Assembly (NCBI RefSeq): GCF_900187445.1
Contig: NZ_FYEB01000001.1
Coordinates: forward strand, 1,362,896 to 1,426,895
Reading direction: 5' to 3'
DNA: 64,000 bases
Source of the DNA: Pseudomonas sp. Irchel s3b2
GTDB lineage: Bacteria; Pseudomonadota; Gammaproteobacteria; Pseudomonadales; Pseudomonadaceae
In this document: piece after piece, positions 36,396-44,588 of the stretch
Position numbering within the stretch: position 1 is the first letter of the stretch
How the letters are laid out: each line of letters begins with the position of its first letter
Notes under the pieces: model-generated
The model's database searches: none
The model's input: only the letters and a program-made list of their open reading frames with translations
What the model was told of the DNA's origin: nothing
Translations under genes and position numbers: made by a program

Positions 36396-38222
36396 TCAGG
36401 CCAAGTTTCTTAAACTCATTTGCAAAACGCGCTCGATCCTTTTTTGTCTAATGCCCCTTGATTTGATTTTTTCGCGTTCAATTAGGTTAATGACTTCTTT
36501 CAACCAGGGTTTTTCGCTTTTGAGAGAGGTTGAAAGCTTGCCGGTAGAATACCTTTGTTCTAATCCTCTGCTTATATGTCTCCAGTTCGTTGCTGGAGAT
36601 CCCATCCATTCTTGTACAAAGTCGCTAGGTGGTATGCTGGCTAGAACGTCAATGGCCGCAAAATCATTCTGTCCACTATTGGTGTGACTAATTTTTTCTG
36701 CAAATTGATTGCCGTCTGAGGATACTAAACTAAGAAGTGTTTTTGCGAACTCGGGGTAGCGTTTCTTTACTGCCTGAGTCTGGATATCTTTGAAGTGGTT
36801 AACTACTCGAGAAAAATGATCTTTGTAGCTCTCTTCCACCCAGTATCCATAACCCCCGTAGCTGTTGATGGAATTGTCTCCCCACATTTGTTGATAACCT
36901 GTATGGGATTTCACTTTATCTAGGTTAAGCAGATCCTCCATATACTGTTTGCAGTCCGCTTCTGTCTGGGAAAAGTCGCTGGAGATCAGTTCCATGTCTG
37001 ACAGTAGGAAACGAAGAGAGAATAGGTGAAGTATTTCACCTGGTTCGACTATTTCTCTGGCAGCAAACTGGTTTTTCAGTTTTTCCGCAGCGTCATTTGA
37101 TTCTTTATCGTTGAGTTCGTCGAACTTCATGAATACTAGCCATGCAGGAAGGTCCGCGGGGCTGGTGAAGTAGAGGCTTTCATTTAAGGAGGCATGTATT
37201 TCAACTTCCGAGTAGCTTCCTTTAAAGAGCGTGTTTATTAGGACGCCATCGCTAAGAATTCTGTTGCCAATATCTATGTTTTTATATCGGATAAATGAGT
37301 TGTAAATTTCAGGTATCTCAGCAGGCTGTTCCTTTCTGGCCATTTTCATTTGGTACCTGATGATCTTGTCACTTCTGTCTTTAAGACAGGACTCATCTAG
37401 ACGTCCGGCCCGTACTTCTAAGCTTAATGCGAAAAATAGTCGGGTAATCTCCAGTATGGCGGCTTCGTTAGATTTGTGAGTCGATGAAAGAGTTCCGAGT
37501 AGTCTGGCAAAGTCATCAATGGAGTGTTTCAATATTCGAAGCGAGTAAGTTTCAGACTGACTGAATGTTTCAAGTATGGCAGATTTATGTTTGTTGACTA
37601 AGTCTAGGATGCTATGGTCTTTAATTTCGCTAGTGAAGCTGTCGAAGGCTTTTGATGTCTGGGGTGTAATTGCAATTGTCTGGCCGAAAACCTTTTCTTT
37701 TGTTCCTTTGAATGTGTCGGTTATTTTTTTGTCGTGCGCAAGAACGATGACCCTGCAATTGTGGTGTTCGATATATTTGTTAAAGACACCTAGTAAGTCA
37801 TTCGTGTTGATTCTGCTTCGCTCTAAGTCATCGAAAACTATTATTTTGTCGTTATTCACTTGCTCGCGAATGAGTGCATTGGCCACTCCTGAAAGTAAGC
37901 CTCCAACGTTGATTGGTCCAGCTCCGGCGCCATTAGCAGATTTCGCGATTTCTTTCGTAAAATACATCCCTGGATGCATTTTTGCATACACAGCAGAATA
38001 TATCTCTTCAGTGGTTTGTGCTCCAAATAAGCTTATGTAGTAAATTTCATCTTTAGCTAATATTTCTGTTACCTGATGTGTTTTGCCTGACCCCCAATCA
38101 CCGGTAACCAGAACGCCGTAGCCTGGTTTTGAAAGGGTTTTGTAATGCTCTAAATATTCTCTCAAGTGCGAAGACTCGTCAGAAGAGAGCTCGTTACCTT
38201 TTGAATCTGTATGACCTGTCAT
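36396..38222 (-). CDS. KAP-family P-loop NTPase (accessory, reversed)
   Basis: 608 residues. Walker A GDWGSGKT (41-48) and Walker B IIVFDDLER (127-135) of KAP NTPases, with an insert (~95-115) of Ala/Gly that may dip into the membrane, and a long helical C-terminal region. AT-rich and opposite to the late genes, wedged between Q and the lysis terminators, a typical place for morons with their own promoter. KAP NTPases recur in defence islands; a protective role for the lysogen is inferred. Confidence 0.75.
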   Translation of the reverse strand: MTGHTDSKGNELSSDESSHLREYLEHYKTLSKPGYGVLVTGDWGSGKTHQVTEILAKDEIYYISLFGAQTTEEIYSAVYAKMHPGMYFTKEIAKSANGAGAGPINVGGLLSGVANALIREQVNNDKIIVFDDLERSRINTNDLLGVFNKYIEHHNCRVIVLAHDKKITDTFKGTKEKVFGQTIAITPQTSKAFDSFTSEIKDHSILDLVNKHKSAILETFSQSETYSLRILKHSIDDFARLLGTLSSTHKSNEAAILEITRLFFALSLEVRAGRLDESCLKDRSDKIIRYQMKMARKEQPAEIPEIYNSFIRYKNIDIGNRILSDGVLINTLFKGSYSEVEIHASLNESLYFTSPADLPAWLVFMKFDELNDKESNDAAEKLKNQFAAREIVEPGEILHLFSLRFLLSDMELISSDFSQTEADCKQYMEDLLNLDKVKSHTGYQQMWGDNSINSYGGYGYWVEESYKDHFSRVVNHFKDIQTQAVKKRYPEFAKTLLSLVSSDGNQFAEKISHTNSGQNDFAAIDVLASIPPSDFVQEWMGSPATNWRHISRGLEQRYSTGKLSTSLKSEKPWLKEVINLIEREKIKSRGIRQKRIERVLQMSLRNLA

Positions 38223-38452
38223 TCGATCACGTCCATGCTTTTGGTGTATGGGATGCGTTAAAGCTTATTTCTGGGAGGGGTCCGATTCGAGATGACATCG
38301 CTGCTGAGAATTTACCGTCTTTAGGTGGCATACAAAACACTTTTCCGCGCGGAATAAGTCTGTTTTCATAGCAGCGTGTATTGCTGTGAACGCAGCGCGA
38401 CGCCTTTTGAGAACCTGGCAATTTTAGCTGGTTTTTTTTGTGCCGATTTACA

Positions 38453-38478
38453 AGCCCCGCCACTGTGCGGGGCTTTTT
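38453..38478 (+). terminator. Late-region terminator 1
   Basis: Stem AGCCCCGC/GCGGGGCT, 6-nt loop, T5. Confidence 0.85.
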
Positions 38479-38560
38479 CGTATTTGGATTGCACATTTGT
38501 CCGCCTCTGCAGCGGGCTTTTTATTCCACGCCCCCGAAGCGGGGGGATAGCAACCTTCCA

Positions 38561-38592
38561 GCCCTCGGCCCTCAACGGTCGGGGGCTTTTTT
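38561..38592 (+). terminator. Late-region terminator 2
   Basis: 10-bp stem with two G-T pairs (38561-38570, 38577-38586), loop CTCAAC, T6. It ends 14 nt before the holin start. Confidence 0.8.
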
Positions 38593-38606
38593 ATGGGGAC
38601 AGAAAA

Positions 38607-38825
38607 GTGAACACAGAATCTGGCCTTGCGGTGACGGTCGCGAAAGCCGCGCCGCCGGTGGCGTATTTCAGCAGCACCACGCTTTTCGGCTTTGAAATTA
38701 GCCACCTGATTGGCTGGATGACACTGCTCTATACCCTGTTGCTGTTGCTCGATAAGGCGTTCCCGTCCTGGCGCACCACGCTGGTTAGCTCGGTTACGTC
38801 AGCGGTGACGGCATGGCGAAAATAA
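38607..38825 (+). CDS. Holin
   Basis: 72 residues from GTG. A hydrophobic helix (FEISHLIGWMTLLYTLLLLLD) and a possible weaker one give a small holin. It would permeabilise the inner membrane at lysis. Overlaps the endolysin start by 13 nt. Confidence 0.75.
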   Translation: MNTESGLAVTVAKAAPPVAYFSSTTLFGFEISHLIGWMTLLYTLLLLLDKAFPSWRTTLVSSVTSAVTAWRK

Positions 38826-39322
38826 AGCTGCCGGCCACGATTCTGGCGGTGTTGGCCGCCGGTGGTTCGGCCTATCAGTTAATGGACGTGGCGGTCCCCA
38901 TTGTTGAGGGCAACCCTCTCCATGCCTATCTCGATATTGGTGGCGTGCCGACCATCTGCGGAGGGGTGACCAAGGGCGTGAAGCTGGGCGACGTTGAAAC
39001 AGTCGAGGGCTGCACGCGCCGCAACCGTGAGGCCATCGACATCGGGCTGAGGGACGTTGCGCGGTGCGTCACCACCCCCGATCCCATGCCCGAATCGATG
39101 AAAGCAGGGTGGGGCTTGTTTGCCTACAACGTCGGCGGGCCGAAGTTCTGCGGCTCAACAGCGGCCAACCTGCTGCGCCAAGGGCAGTACGTGCAAGCGT
39201 GCGATCAACTCAAGCGGTGGCGATACGTGGCCGGTAAGGATTGCGCGCTGAAGAGCAACAAGTGCGACGGCATCATTCATCGCCGCTCCCTGGAGGAAAC
39301 CTTATGTGCGTGGGATCTGTGA
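38813..39322 (+). CDS. SAR endolysin, GH24 lysozyme
   Basis: 169 residues. The N-terminal weakly hydrophobic helix (LPATILAVLAAGGSAYQL) acts as a signal-anchor-release domain. The catalytic triad motif E-x8-D-x5-T lies in VEGNPLHAYLDIGGVPTICGG-type sequence. It cuts peptidoglycan after release from the membrane. Several Cys may control activation as in R21. Confidence 0.88.
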   Translation: MAKIKLPATILAVLAAGGSAYQLMDVAVPIVEGNPLHAYLDIGGVPTICGGVTKGVKLGDVETVEGCTRRNREAIDIGLRDVARCVTTPDPMPESMKAGWGLFAYNVGGPKFCGSTAANLLRQGQYVQACDQLKRWRYVAGKDCALKSNKCDGIIHRRSLEETLCAWDL

Positions 39323-39402
39323 CCGGTGCGCTGGTGAGTGTGGCCGTGTTCCTGCTGGCTGCCGCTGTGGCGGTCGGCCCGACTCAAGTGGTGATGGCAT
39401 GA
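39304..39402 (+). CDS. Putative 32-residue membrane peptide in lysis cassette
   Basis: Starts inside the end of the endolysin gene and its stop overlaps the Rz start (ATGA). One membrane helix (LVSVAVFLLAAAVAVG). It may simply couple Rz translation, or be a lysis accessory. Confidence 0.4.
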   Translation: MCVGSVTGALVSVAVFLLAAAVAVGPTQVVMA

Positions 39403-39848
39403 GGCTGATTCCCTGGGGTATCGCGTTGCTGGTTGCGGCCTTGGCGCTCTGGCGCATCGAGGCCGTCGATTCGGCCCGCGCGTTGGCCGAACAGGCCAGC
39501 AGCAATGTCAGTGAACAGCTGACAACCGAGCGGCAGCGCACCGCCGAACAGGCGGGGGTGATCGATGACCAACGTACCCAACTGAAGCAAGCGCAGGCCG
39601 CTGACCGCTTGTTCCGATCATTGGCGCAAACCATTGCTAGGGACGGTGACGTTACGCGTAACGCGCTACAGGAGCTTAAAGAGAATGACCAAGCTATCGC
39701 CGATTACCTGGCCGGTGTTGTGCCTGCTGCTTACGGGGTGCAGTTCGCCCGTCCAGAAACCACCGACCCAACCCAATACAAGCCAGGTGCAACCCTGCCC
39801 GCTGGTGGCCTGTCGCCTGCCGGCACGCCCGGCGGTGCTGGTCAATGA
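39399..39848 (+). CDS. Rz-like inner-membrane spanin
   Basis: 149 residues. N-terminal anchor (LIPWGIALLVAALALW), then a long periplasmic coiled-coil (39-110) and Pro/Gly-rich end. With Rz1 it fuses the membranes in the last lysis step. Confidence 0.85.
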   Translation: MRLIPWGIALLVAALALWRIEAVDSARALAEQASSNVSEQLTTERQRTAEQAGVIDDQRTQLKQAQAADRLFRSLAQTIARDGDVTRNALQELKENDQAIADYLAGVVPAAYGVQFARPETTDPTQYKPGATLPAGGLSPAGTPGGAGQ

Positions 39849-39993
39849 GCAATGGAAGGATGCCGTTTTGGTGACTGAAGACGCGTTGAAGACCTGCGCC
39901 GCCCAGGTGCTGGCGTGCATGCAGCAACAGGCACCGGCAGCGCACCATGATGGTACGCCGATGGATCTGGGTCCCTCTGGCTCCAAAATTTGA
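39685..39993 (+). CDS. Rz1-like outer-membrane spanin lipoprotein (embedded)
   Basis: 102 residues in the +1 frame of Rz. Lipobox LLTGC near residue 19, then Pro/Gln-rich mature part. Start at 39685 follows AGGAG. Overlap with Rz is the standard spanin layout. Confidence 0.82.
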   Translation: MTKLSPITWPVLCLLLTGCSSPVQKPPTQPNTSQVQPCPLVACRLPARPAVLVNEQWKDAVLVTEDALKTCAAQVLACMQQQAPAAHHDGTPMDLGPSGSKI

Positions 39994-40194
39994 ACCTACG
40001 GTCGTCAGGCCCGCGCGGCTCGCGAATTTTTCGGTTTTCGGAAAAGCGCGCCCTTTGTCCACCTTTATCGTTCAATTTTTGAACATGTGGTCACGTGCAG
40101 CCCTTGAATTTACTGGCAACGTGTGCGCCGAACGAGAAGGGCAAGGTGGACAAATAGGCCAAGTGCTCGGCCACCTCTTCGCATTGGTCGACCT
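39994..40194 (+). other. Non-coding gap, likely cos region
   Basis: 200 nt with no gene between Rz1 and the small terminase. In phages with GpA/Nu1-type terminases cos lies here. I cannot locate the nick sites. Confidence 0.35.
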
Positions 40195-40740
40195 ATGCCG
40201 CTGATTTTGAATAAACGCGAATACGCCGATGCCCGGGGCATGTCCGAACGGACGGTTACGCGCTGGCTTGGCGAGGGGTTGCCGCATGAGGGAAGTGGCA
40301 AGAAGGGCGACCCCTTGCGCATCGACATGGCCAAGGCAACCGCTTGGGAAATTGCGCGGGAGGTGGCAAGGCAACTGGGCGACGGCAGCACGCTTGACGG
40401 TCAAACCACCAGCAAGGAACAAGAAGAACTGATGAAGCTGCGCGCCGACCGCAAGACGCGGGAAGCCGAAGCCGAGTTGCGCGCATTGGAGCTGGGCGAA
40501 AAGAAAAAGACCTTGATCGACATCGACCTGGTCGAGCAGACCCTGGCCAGCGCACTGACACAGATGGCGATGATCCTGCGCCCGGTGGGCCGCAAGGTGA
40601 TTCCCAAAGTATTCACCGCGCGTAATGAAGCGGCGGGCTTGCAGATATTCGACGACGAACTGACCCGGGCCATGTCGGTCGCGGCCGACATGCTGGAGGC
40701 GCTAGACATCCATGCCGCACCGTCTGAAGAGAATTCTTAA
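40195..40740 (+). CDS. Terminase small subunit
   Basis: 181 residues. Nu1-like helix-turn-helix at the start (LNKREYADARGMSERTVTRW), then a coiled-coil and C-terminal interaction region. It binds cos. The ATG at 40195 is preferred over upstream starts because it opens the DNA-binding domain. Overlaps the large subunit by 29 nt. Confidence 0.82.
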   Translation: MPLILNKREYADARGMSERTVTRWLGEGLPHEGSGKKGDPLRIDMAKATAWEIAREVARQLGDGSTLDGQTTSKEQEELMKLRADRKTREAEAELRALELGEKKKTLIDIDLVEQTLASALTQMAMILRPVGRKVIPKVFTARNEAAGLQIFDDELTRAMSVAADMLEALDIHAAPSEENS

Positions 40741-42769
40741 GCGGGGGGCCAAGGTGTTTCGGCCAGCGCCGCTGCGCGCGGCCTGGCTGTGGGCCAATCA
40801 GAAGCGTGTTCTGCCGCCGGGCAGTCCTGAGCCGGGGCCGTGGAACAGCGATCGCGCACCTTGGGTCAAGGGCATCACCGAAGCCATCCGCGACCCGCTG
40901 TTCAAGATGGTGACCGGCGTGATGGGCGCGCAGATGTCGAAGACTGACGGCGTGCTGTTGAACGCGGTTGGCTGGCGGATGGACGACGATCCGGGTCCGG
41001 TGTTGTACATCGGCCCGACTCGCAAGAACGTCGAGTCGGTGAGCAAGGATCGCTTTTCCAAGCTGCTGAAATCGGTGCCGTCGCTGTTTGAGGCGCTGGC
41101 CAAGGGCAAGCAAGACACGATTAACGAAAAGTTCATCAACGGTCAGCGCATCGGCTTCGGCTGGGCTGGCTCGGCGACCGAGCTGGCGTCGCATCCATCG
41201 CGTGACGTGTTCGTCGACGAACGCGACCGTATGGGCAATAACGTCGGCGGCGAAGGCGACCCGATCAGTCTGGCCGAAGCGCGTATTTCCAACTTCATCG
41301 ACGGCAATGTGACGGTCGTTTCGACACCGACCGTTGGCAGCGTGGAAACCGAAACCGACGACGATGGCCTGGAGCGCTGGCGGCCGTCGGACGATGTCCA
41401 TTCGCCGGTGTGGAAGCTGTGGCAGGAAGGCACGCGGCACGAATGGGCCTGGCCGTGCCCGCACAAGGGTTGTGGTCGGTACTTCATTCCGCGTTTTTCG
41501 ACCTTGTACATCCCCGACGGGGCGACGCCCAAGCAGGCCCTGGACGACGCCCGGCTGTTCTGCCCGCATTGCTCGGCGATGATCGCCGAGGAATCGAAAG
41601 AGTGGATGAATGACCGTGGTGTGTTTGTCGCCCCGGGCCAGCGCCTGGTCGGCTTCAACACGGCGGGTGCGCAGATCGAGCAGGGCGGCGTGACGGTAAC
41701 GGTCGAATTCGGTACCTACCTGGCGCCGCTGGAGGCAGACACTTCGGCGTCGTTTTGGGTGTCCGGGTTGTGCTCGCCCTGGCAGACCTTTGGCCAGCGC
41801 GCGCGCAAGTTCGTGGTGGCCATGTTGTCGGGCGAGCCCGGCCGGATGCAGGCCGCGATTAACACCGCATTCGGCGAGCTGTTCATGGTCAAGGGCGAGG
41901 CGCCGGCCTGGCAGTCGGTTGCCGCGCTACGCCGGCCCTATGCCTTTGGCGAGGTGCCGCGCGGTGTGCAACTGATCTTGGCCGGCGTCGACGTGCAAGG
42001 CGATCGCCTGGTCTATGTGGTGCGCGGCTTCGGCTACAACTTTTCGTCGTGGCTGATTGAGCACGGCGAGATATGGGGCGACACCGAACAAGAACAGGTG
42101 TGGCAGGACCTGGCCACGCTGCTGGAAACGACCTACGACGGCCGGCCGATTGCGCGGATGCTGGTCGATTCGGGCTATAAGCCCGGCGGTAAGGCCGCAC
42201 CAGTGCATATGGTCTATCAGTTCTGCCGGCGCTACTACGGCCGCGCGGTGCCGACAAAGGGCCGGCAGCAACAGGACAAGCCGTACAAGTTCGCTGATGT
42301 GGACCAGAAGGGCCACGAACGCCAACCGCTGAAGCTGATGCACATCCACACCGACCACTTCAAAAGCTGGGTGCATGCCCGTATCGAATGGCCGGTGGAA
42401 CATGCCGGCGCTTGGTACATCGCGCAAGACGCGACCGACGATTACTGCCAGCAGGTGGTCGCCGAGGCGCGCCTGGTGACCCAGGCGGGGCGCGTGTTCT
42501 GGCACAAGCTGCGTACCGACAACCACTATTTCGACGCTGAAGTGTTGGCGGCGACAGCCGCCCATCTTGAGCAGGTGCATCGCCTGCCGCGCCAGGGGGA
42601 CGAAATGCTAGACCTGCCGGATGAAACCGCGCCTGATCTAACGGACATGCCTGCGTTGCCCGATGGCGCGCGGGTAAAACAGAAACCCAAACCCTCACCG
42701 GAACCGGCAGCGCCGGCGCCGAAGCGGAAAAAACGCCGCCGGGGGGCTGTGAGTGAGTGCCAACTATGA
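40712..42769 (+). CDS. Terminase large subunit, GpA family
   Basis: 685 residues. GpA family ATPase/nuclease that packages DNA at cos. The ATPase region (QMSKTDGVLLNAVGW; VFVDERDRM, Walker-B-like) is followed by a Cys-rich insert (CPHKGCG…CPHC) and a nuclease domain (GVDVQGDRLVYVV). Basic C-terminal tail. Confidence 0.9.
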   Translation: MPHRLKRILKRGAKVFRPAPLRAAWLWANQKRVLPPGSPEPGPWNSDRAPWVKGITEAIRDPLFKMVTGVMGAQMSKTDGVLLNAVGWRMDDDPGPVLYIGPTRKNVESVSKDRFSKLLKSVPSLFEALAKGKQDTINEKFINGQRIGFGWAGSATELASHPSRDVFVDERDRMGNNVGGEGDPISLAEARISNFIDGNVTVVSTPTVGSVETETDDDGLERWRPSDDVHSPVWKLWQEGTRHEWAWPCPHKGCGRYFIPRFSTLYIPDGATPKQALDDARLFCPHCSAMIAEESKEWMNDRGVFVAPGQRLVGFNTAGAQIEQGGVTVTVEFGTYLAPLEADTSASFWVSGLCSPWQTFGQRARKFVVAMLSGEPGRMQAAINTAFGELFMVKGEAPAWQSVAALRRPYAFGEVPRGVQLILAGVDVQGDRLVYVVRGFGYNFSSWLIEHGEIWGDTEQEQVWQDLATLLETTYDGRPIARMLVDSGYKPGGKAAPVHMVYQFCRRYYGRAVPTKGRQQQDKPYKFADVDQKGHERQPLKLMHIHTDHFKSWVHARIEWPVEHAGAWYIAQDATDDYCQQVVAEARLVTQAGRVFWHKLRTDNHYFDAEVLAATAAHLEQVHRLPRQGDEMLDLPDETAPDLTDMPALPDGARVKQKPKPSPEPAAPAPKRKKRRRGAVSECQL

Positions 42770-42981
42770 GCCGAAACCGTGGGGCAGTTCGGGCGGAAAT
42801 CGTCGCCATCGACAAGGCCATTCTTGATGTGCTGCAGGGTGGTCAAAACGTCGAGGTGACGACGGCCGCCGGGACGCGAAAGGTGCAGATGGCGGACCTT
42901 AAAACCCTGTATGCACAACGCGATCGCCTGCGGCGCAGCCTGCGCGGCGGGCCGGTGGCTCGACAAGGGATTCCGATATGA
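42766..42981 (+). CDS. Head-tail joining protein W-like
   Basis: 71 residues, length and position of lambda gpW, between the terminase and portal. LKTLYAQRDRLRRSLRG forms a C-terminal helix. Overlaps both neighbours by 4 nt. Confidence 0.75.
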   Translation: MSRNRGAVRAEIVAIDKAILDVLQGGQNVEVTTAAGTRKVQMADLKTLYAQRDRLRRSLRGGPVARQGIPI

Positions 42982-44588
42982 GTCGAAACGTCTTCGACCG
43001 CGTGGTCGGTTTCTTTTCCGCCTCGGCGGGATTGGAGCGCGCGCGGGACCGGATGAGTCTCGACGCCCTGGATTCATTCGCCGGGGCGTCGAAAAGTCGT
43101 CCGGCGCTGAAATCGTGGTTTACCTCGAAAAAAGACGCCGACGGCGACGTTAACCCCGAACTGGCGACCCTGCGGTCGCGGTCGCGCGACTTGGAGCGCA
43201 ATAACCCGATTGCCCACGGCGCCATGAAAACCAAGACGGTCTATGTGATCGGCACCGGGCTACGGCCTGAGCCGAGTATCGACGCCGAGTTCCTGGGGCT
43301 GAGTTCCCAGCAGGCGGAGACGTTACAGGCGCAAATGTTGCGTGAGTTCAACCTGGCGGCCGATTGCCTGGAGGCAGACGCCGCGCGGCGCAAGACCTTC
43401 TTTCAAAAGCAAGCCGAGCTGTTCCATAGCGCCCGGGTGAATGGCGACGCGTTTCTGTTGCTGCCACATTTCGAGCGTGAAGGGTCACCGTACGCGACGC
43501 ACTTTCAGTCGGTCGAGTCCGACCGCGTGTGCAACCCGAACAACAAACCCGACAGCGAAACCCTGTCGGGCGGTTTCGAGCTGGACGAACACGGCGCCGC
43601 CGTGGCCGTGCATGTGCTGCAAACCAACCCGGCCAAGCGCTTTTTGCGCTCGAAAGCGTCCTGGCAGCGGGTGCCGCTGTTCGGTGAGCAGAGCCGGCGC
43701 AACGTGCTGATTCACTCCAACCACAACATGCGGGCCAGTCAAACGCGGGGCATTCCTGATTTGGCGCCGGTGATCGAGGTGATTAAGCAGGCCGGGCGCT
43801 ACATCGATGCCGAACTGATGGCGTCGGTGATTAGCTCGAAATTCACCGTGTTCATCAAGTCCGACCGCGATGGTGGTGGGGATGCTTATGGGCCGGGAGG
43901 GGGCAGGACAGGCGCAGCGGATGACGATGACGACGACAGCGACGAAGCCCGCGACCTGCGCCTGGGTGATGGCCTGGTGTATGAGCTGGACGAAGGCGAG
44001 AGCATTGAAACGGCCAACCCGGGGCGACCGAATGCGGCCTTTGACCCGTTCGTGACGGCGCTCTGGCGCATGATCGGCGGCGCCATTGGCGTGCCGTTTG
44101 AAGTGTTGATCAAACATTTTACCGCCAGTTACTCGGCCAGCCGGGCGGCACTGTTGCAGTTCGCCCATTACATCATGGTCGACCGGGCCAACTTCGTCGT
44201 CGACGTGTGCCAGCCGTATTACGAAACCGTGATCGCGGAAGCGGTGGCGCGGGGGCGTCTGCGCTTGCCGGGGTTCTTTCAGGACCCGCTGGTCCGCCGG
44301 GCCTACTGCCAAGCGCTGTGGCACGGGCCGAACCTGGGCGAGCTGGACGAACTGAAGGCGGTCAACGCGGCCGAGAAGCGGCTAAAGATCGGCATCAGCA
44401 CGCACGAACGGGAAAGCCGTCACTTGCTGGGCCAGGGCTGGGAGCAAATCAACAACCGGCGCGTGATCGAGGAGCGCCGGAAGTACAAACCGGCGGCGCC
44501 GAGTGCGCCGCCCAATGACGACAACGTCGAACAAGGCCCCGAAGGCAACCGCCAACGGGGCCTTTTGCTGCCAGGGGAGGACGCATGA
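42978..44588 (+). CDS. Portal protein, lambda gpB family
   Basis: 536 residues. SRSRDLERNNPIAHGAMKTK near the N-terminus and GVPFEVLIKHFTASYSASRAA are hallmarks of the lambda-type portal. It forms the 12-fold ring for DNA entry. An Asp-rich stretch sits near residue 315. Confidence 0.92.
   Translation: MSRNVFDRVVGFFSASAGLERARDRMSLDALDSFAGASKSRPALKSWFTSKKDADGDVNPELATLRSRSRDLERNNPIAHGAMKTKTVYVIGTGLRPEPSIDAEFLGLSSQQAETLQAQMLREFNLAADCLEADAARRKTFFQKQAELFHSARVNGDAFLLLPHFEREGSPYATHFQSVESDRVCNPNNKPDSETLSGGFELDEHGAAVAVHVLQTNPAKRFLRSKASWQRVPLFGEQSRRNVLIHSNHNMRASQTRGIPDLAPVIEVIKQAGRYIDAELMASVISSKFTVFIKSDRDGGGDAYGPGGGRTGAADDDDDDSDEARDLRLGDGLVYELDEGESIETANPGRPNAAFDPFVTALWRMIGGAIGVPFEVLIKHFTASYSASRAALLQFAHYIMVDRANFVVDVCQPYYETVIAEAVARGRLRLPGFFQDPLVRRAYCQALWHGPNLGELDELKAVNAAEKRLKIGISTHERESRHLLGQGWEQINNRRVIEERRKYKPAAPSAPPNDDNVEQGPEGNRQRGLLLPGEDA

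Larger units (their letters stand above)
38223..38606 (+). other. Terminator-rich spacer upstream of lysis genes
   Basis: No supported gene. Contains three plus-strand hairpins in ~140 nt (38453-38478, a CCCCC/GGGGG hairpin near 38531-38546, and 38561-38592). The late promoter is probably within or just before this stretch, but I cannot place it. Confidence 0.55.

Noticed and set aside
38227..38496. 89-codon minus-strand frame in the spacer upstream of the holin
   Set aside because: It runs through the strong plus-strand terminator hairpin at 38453-38478, has no ribosome-binding site I can support and no recognised domain.
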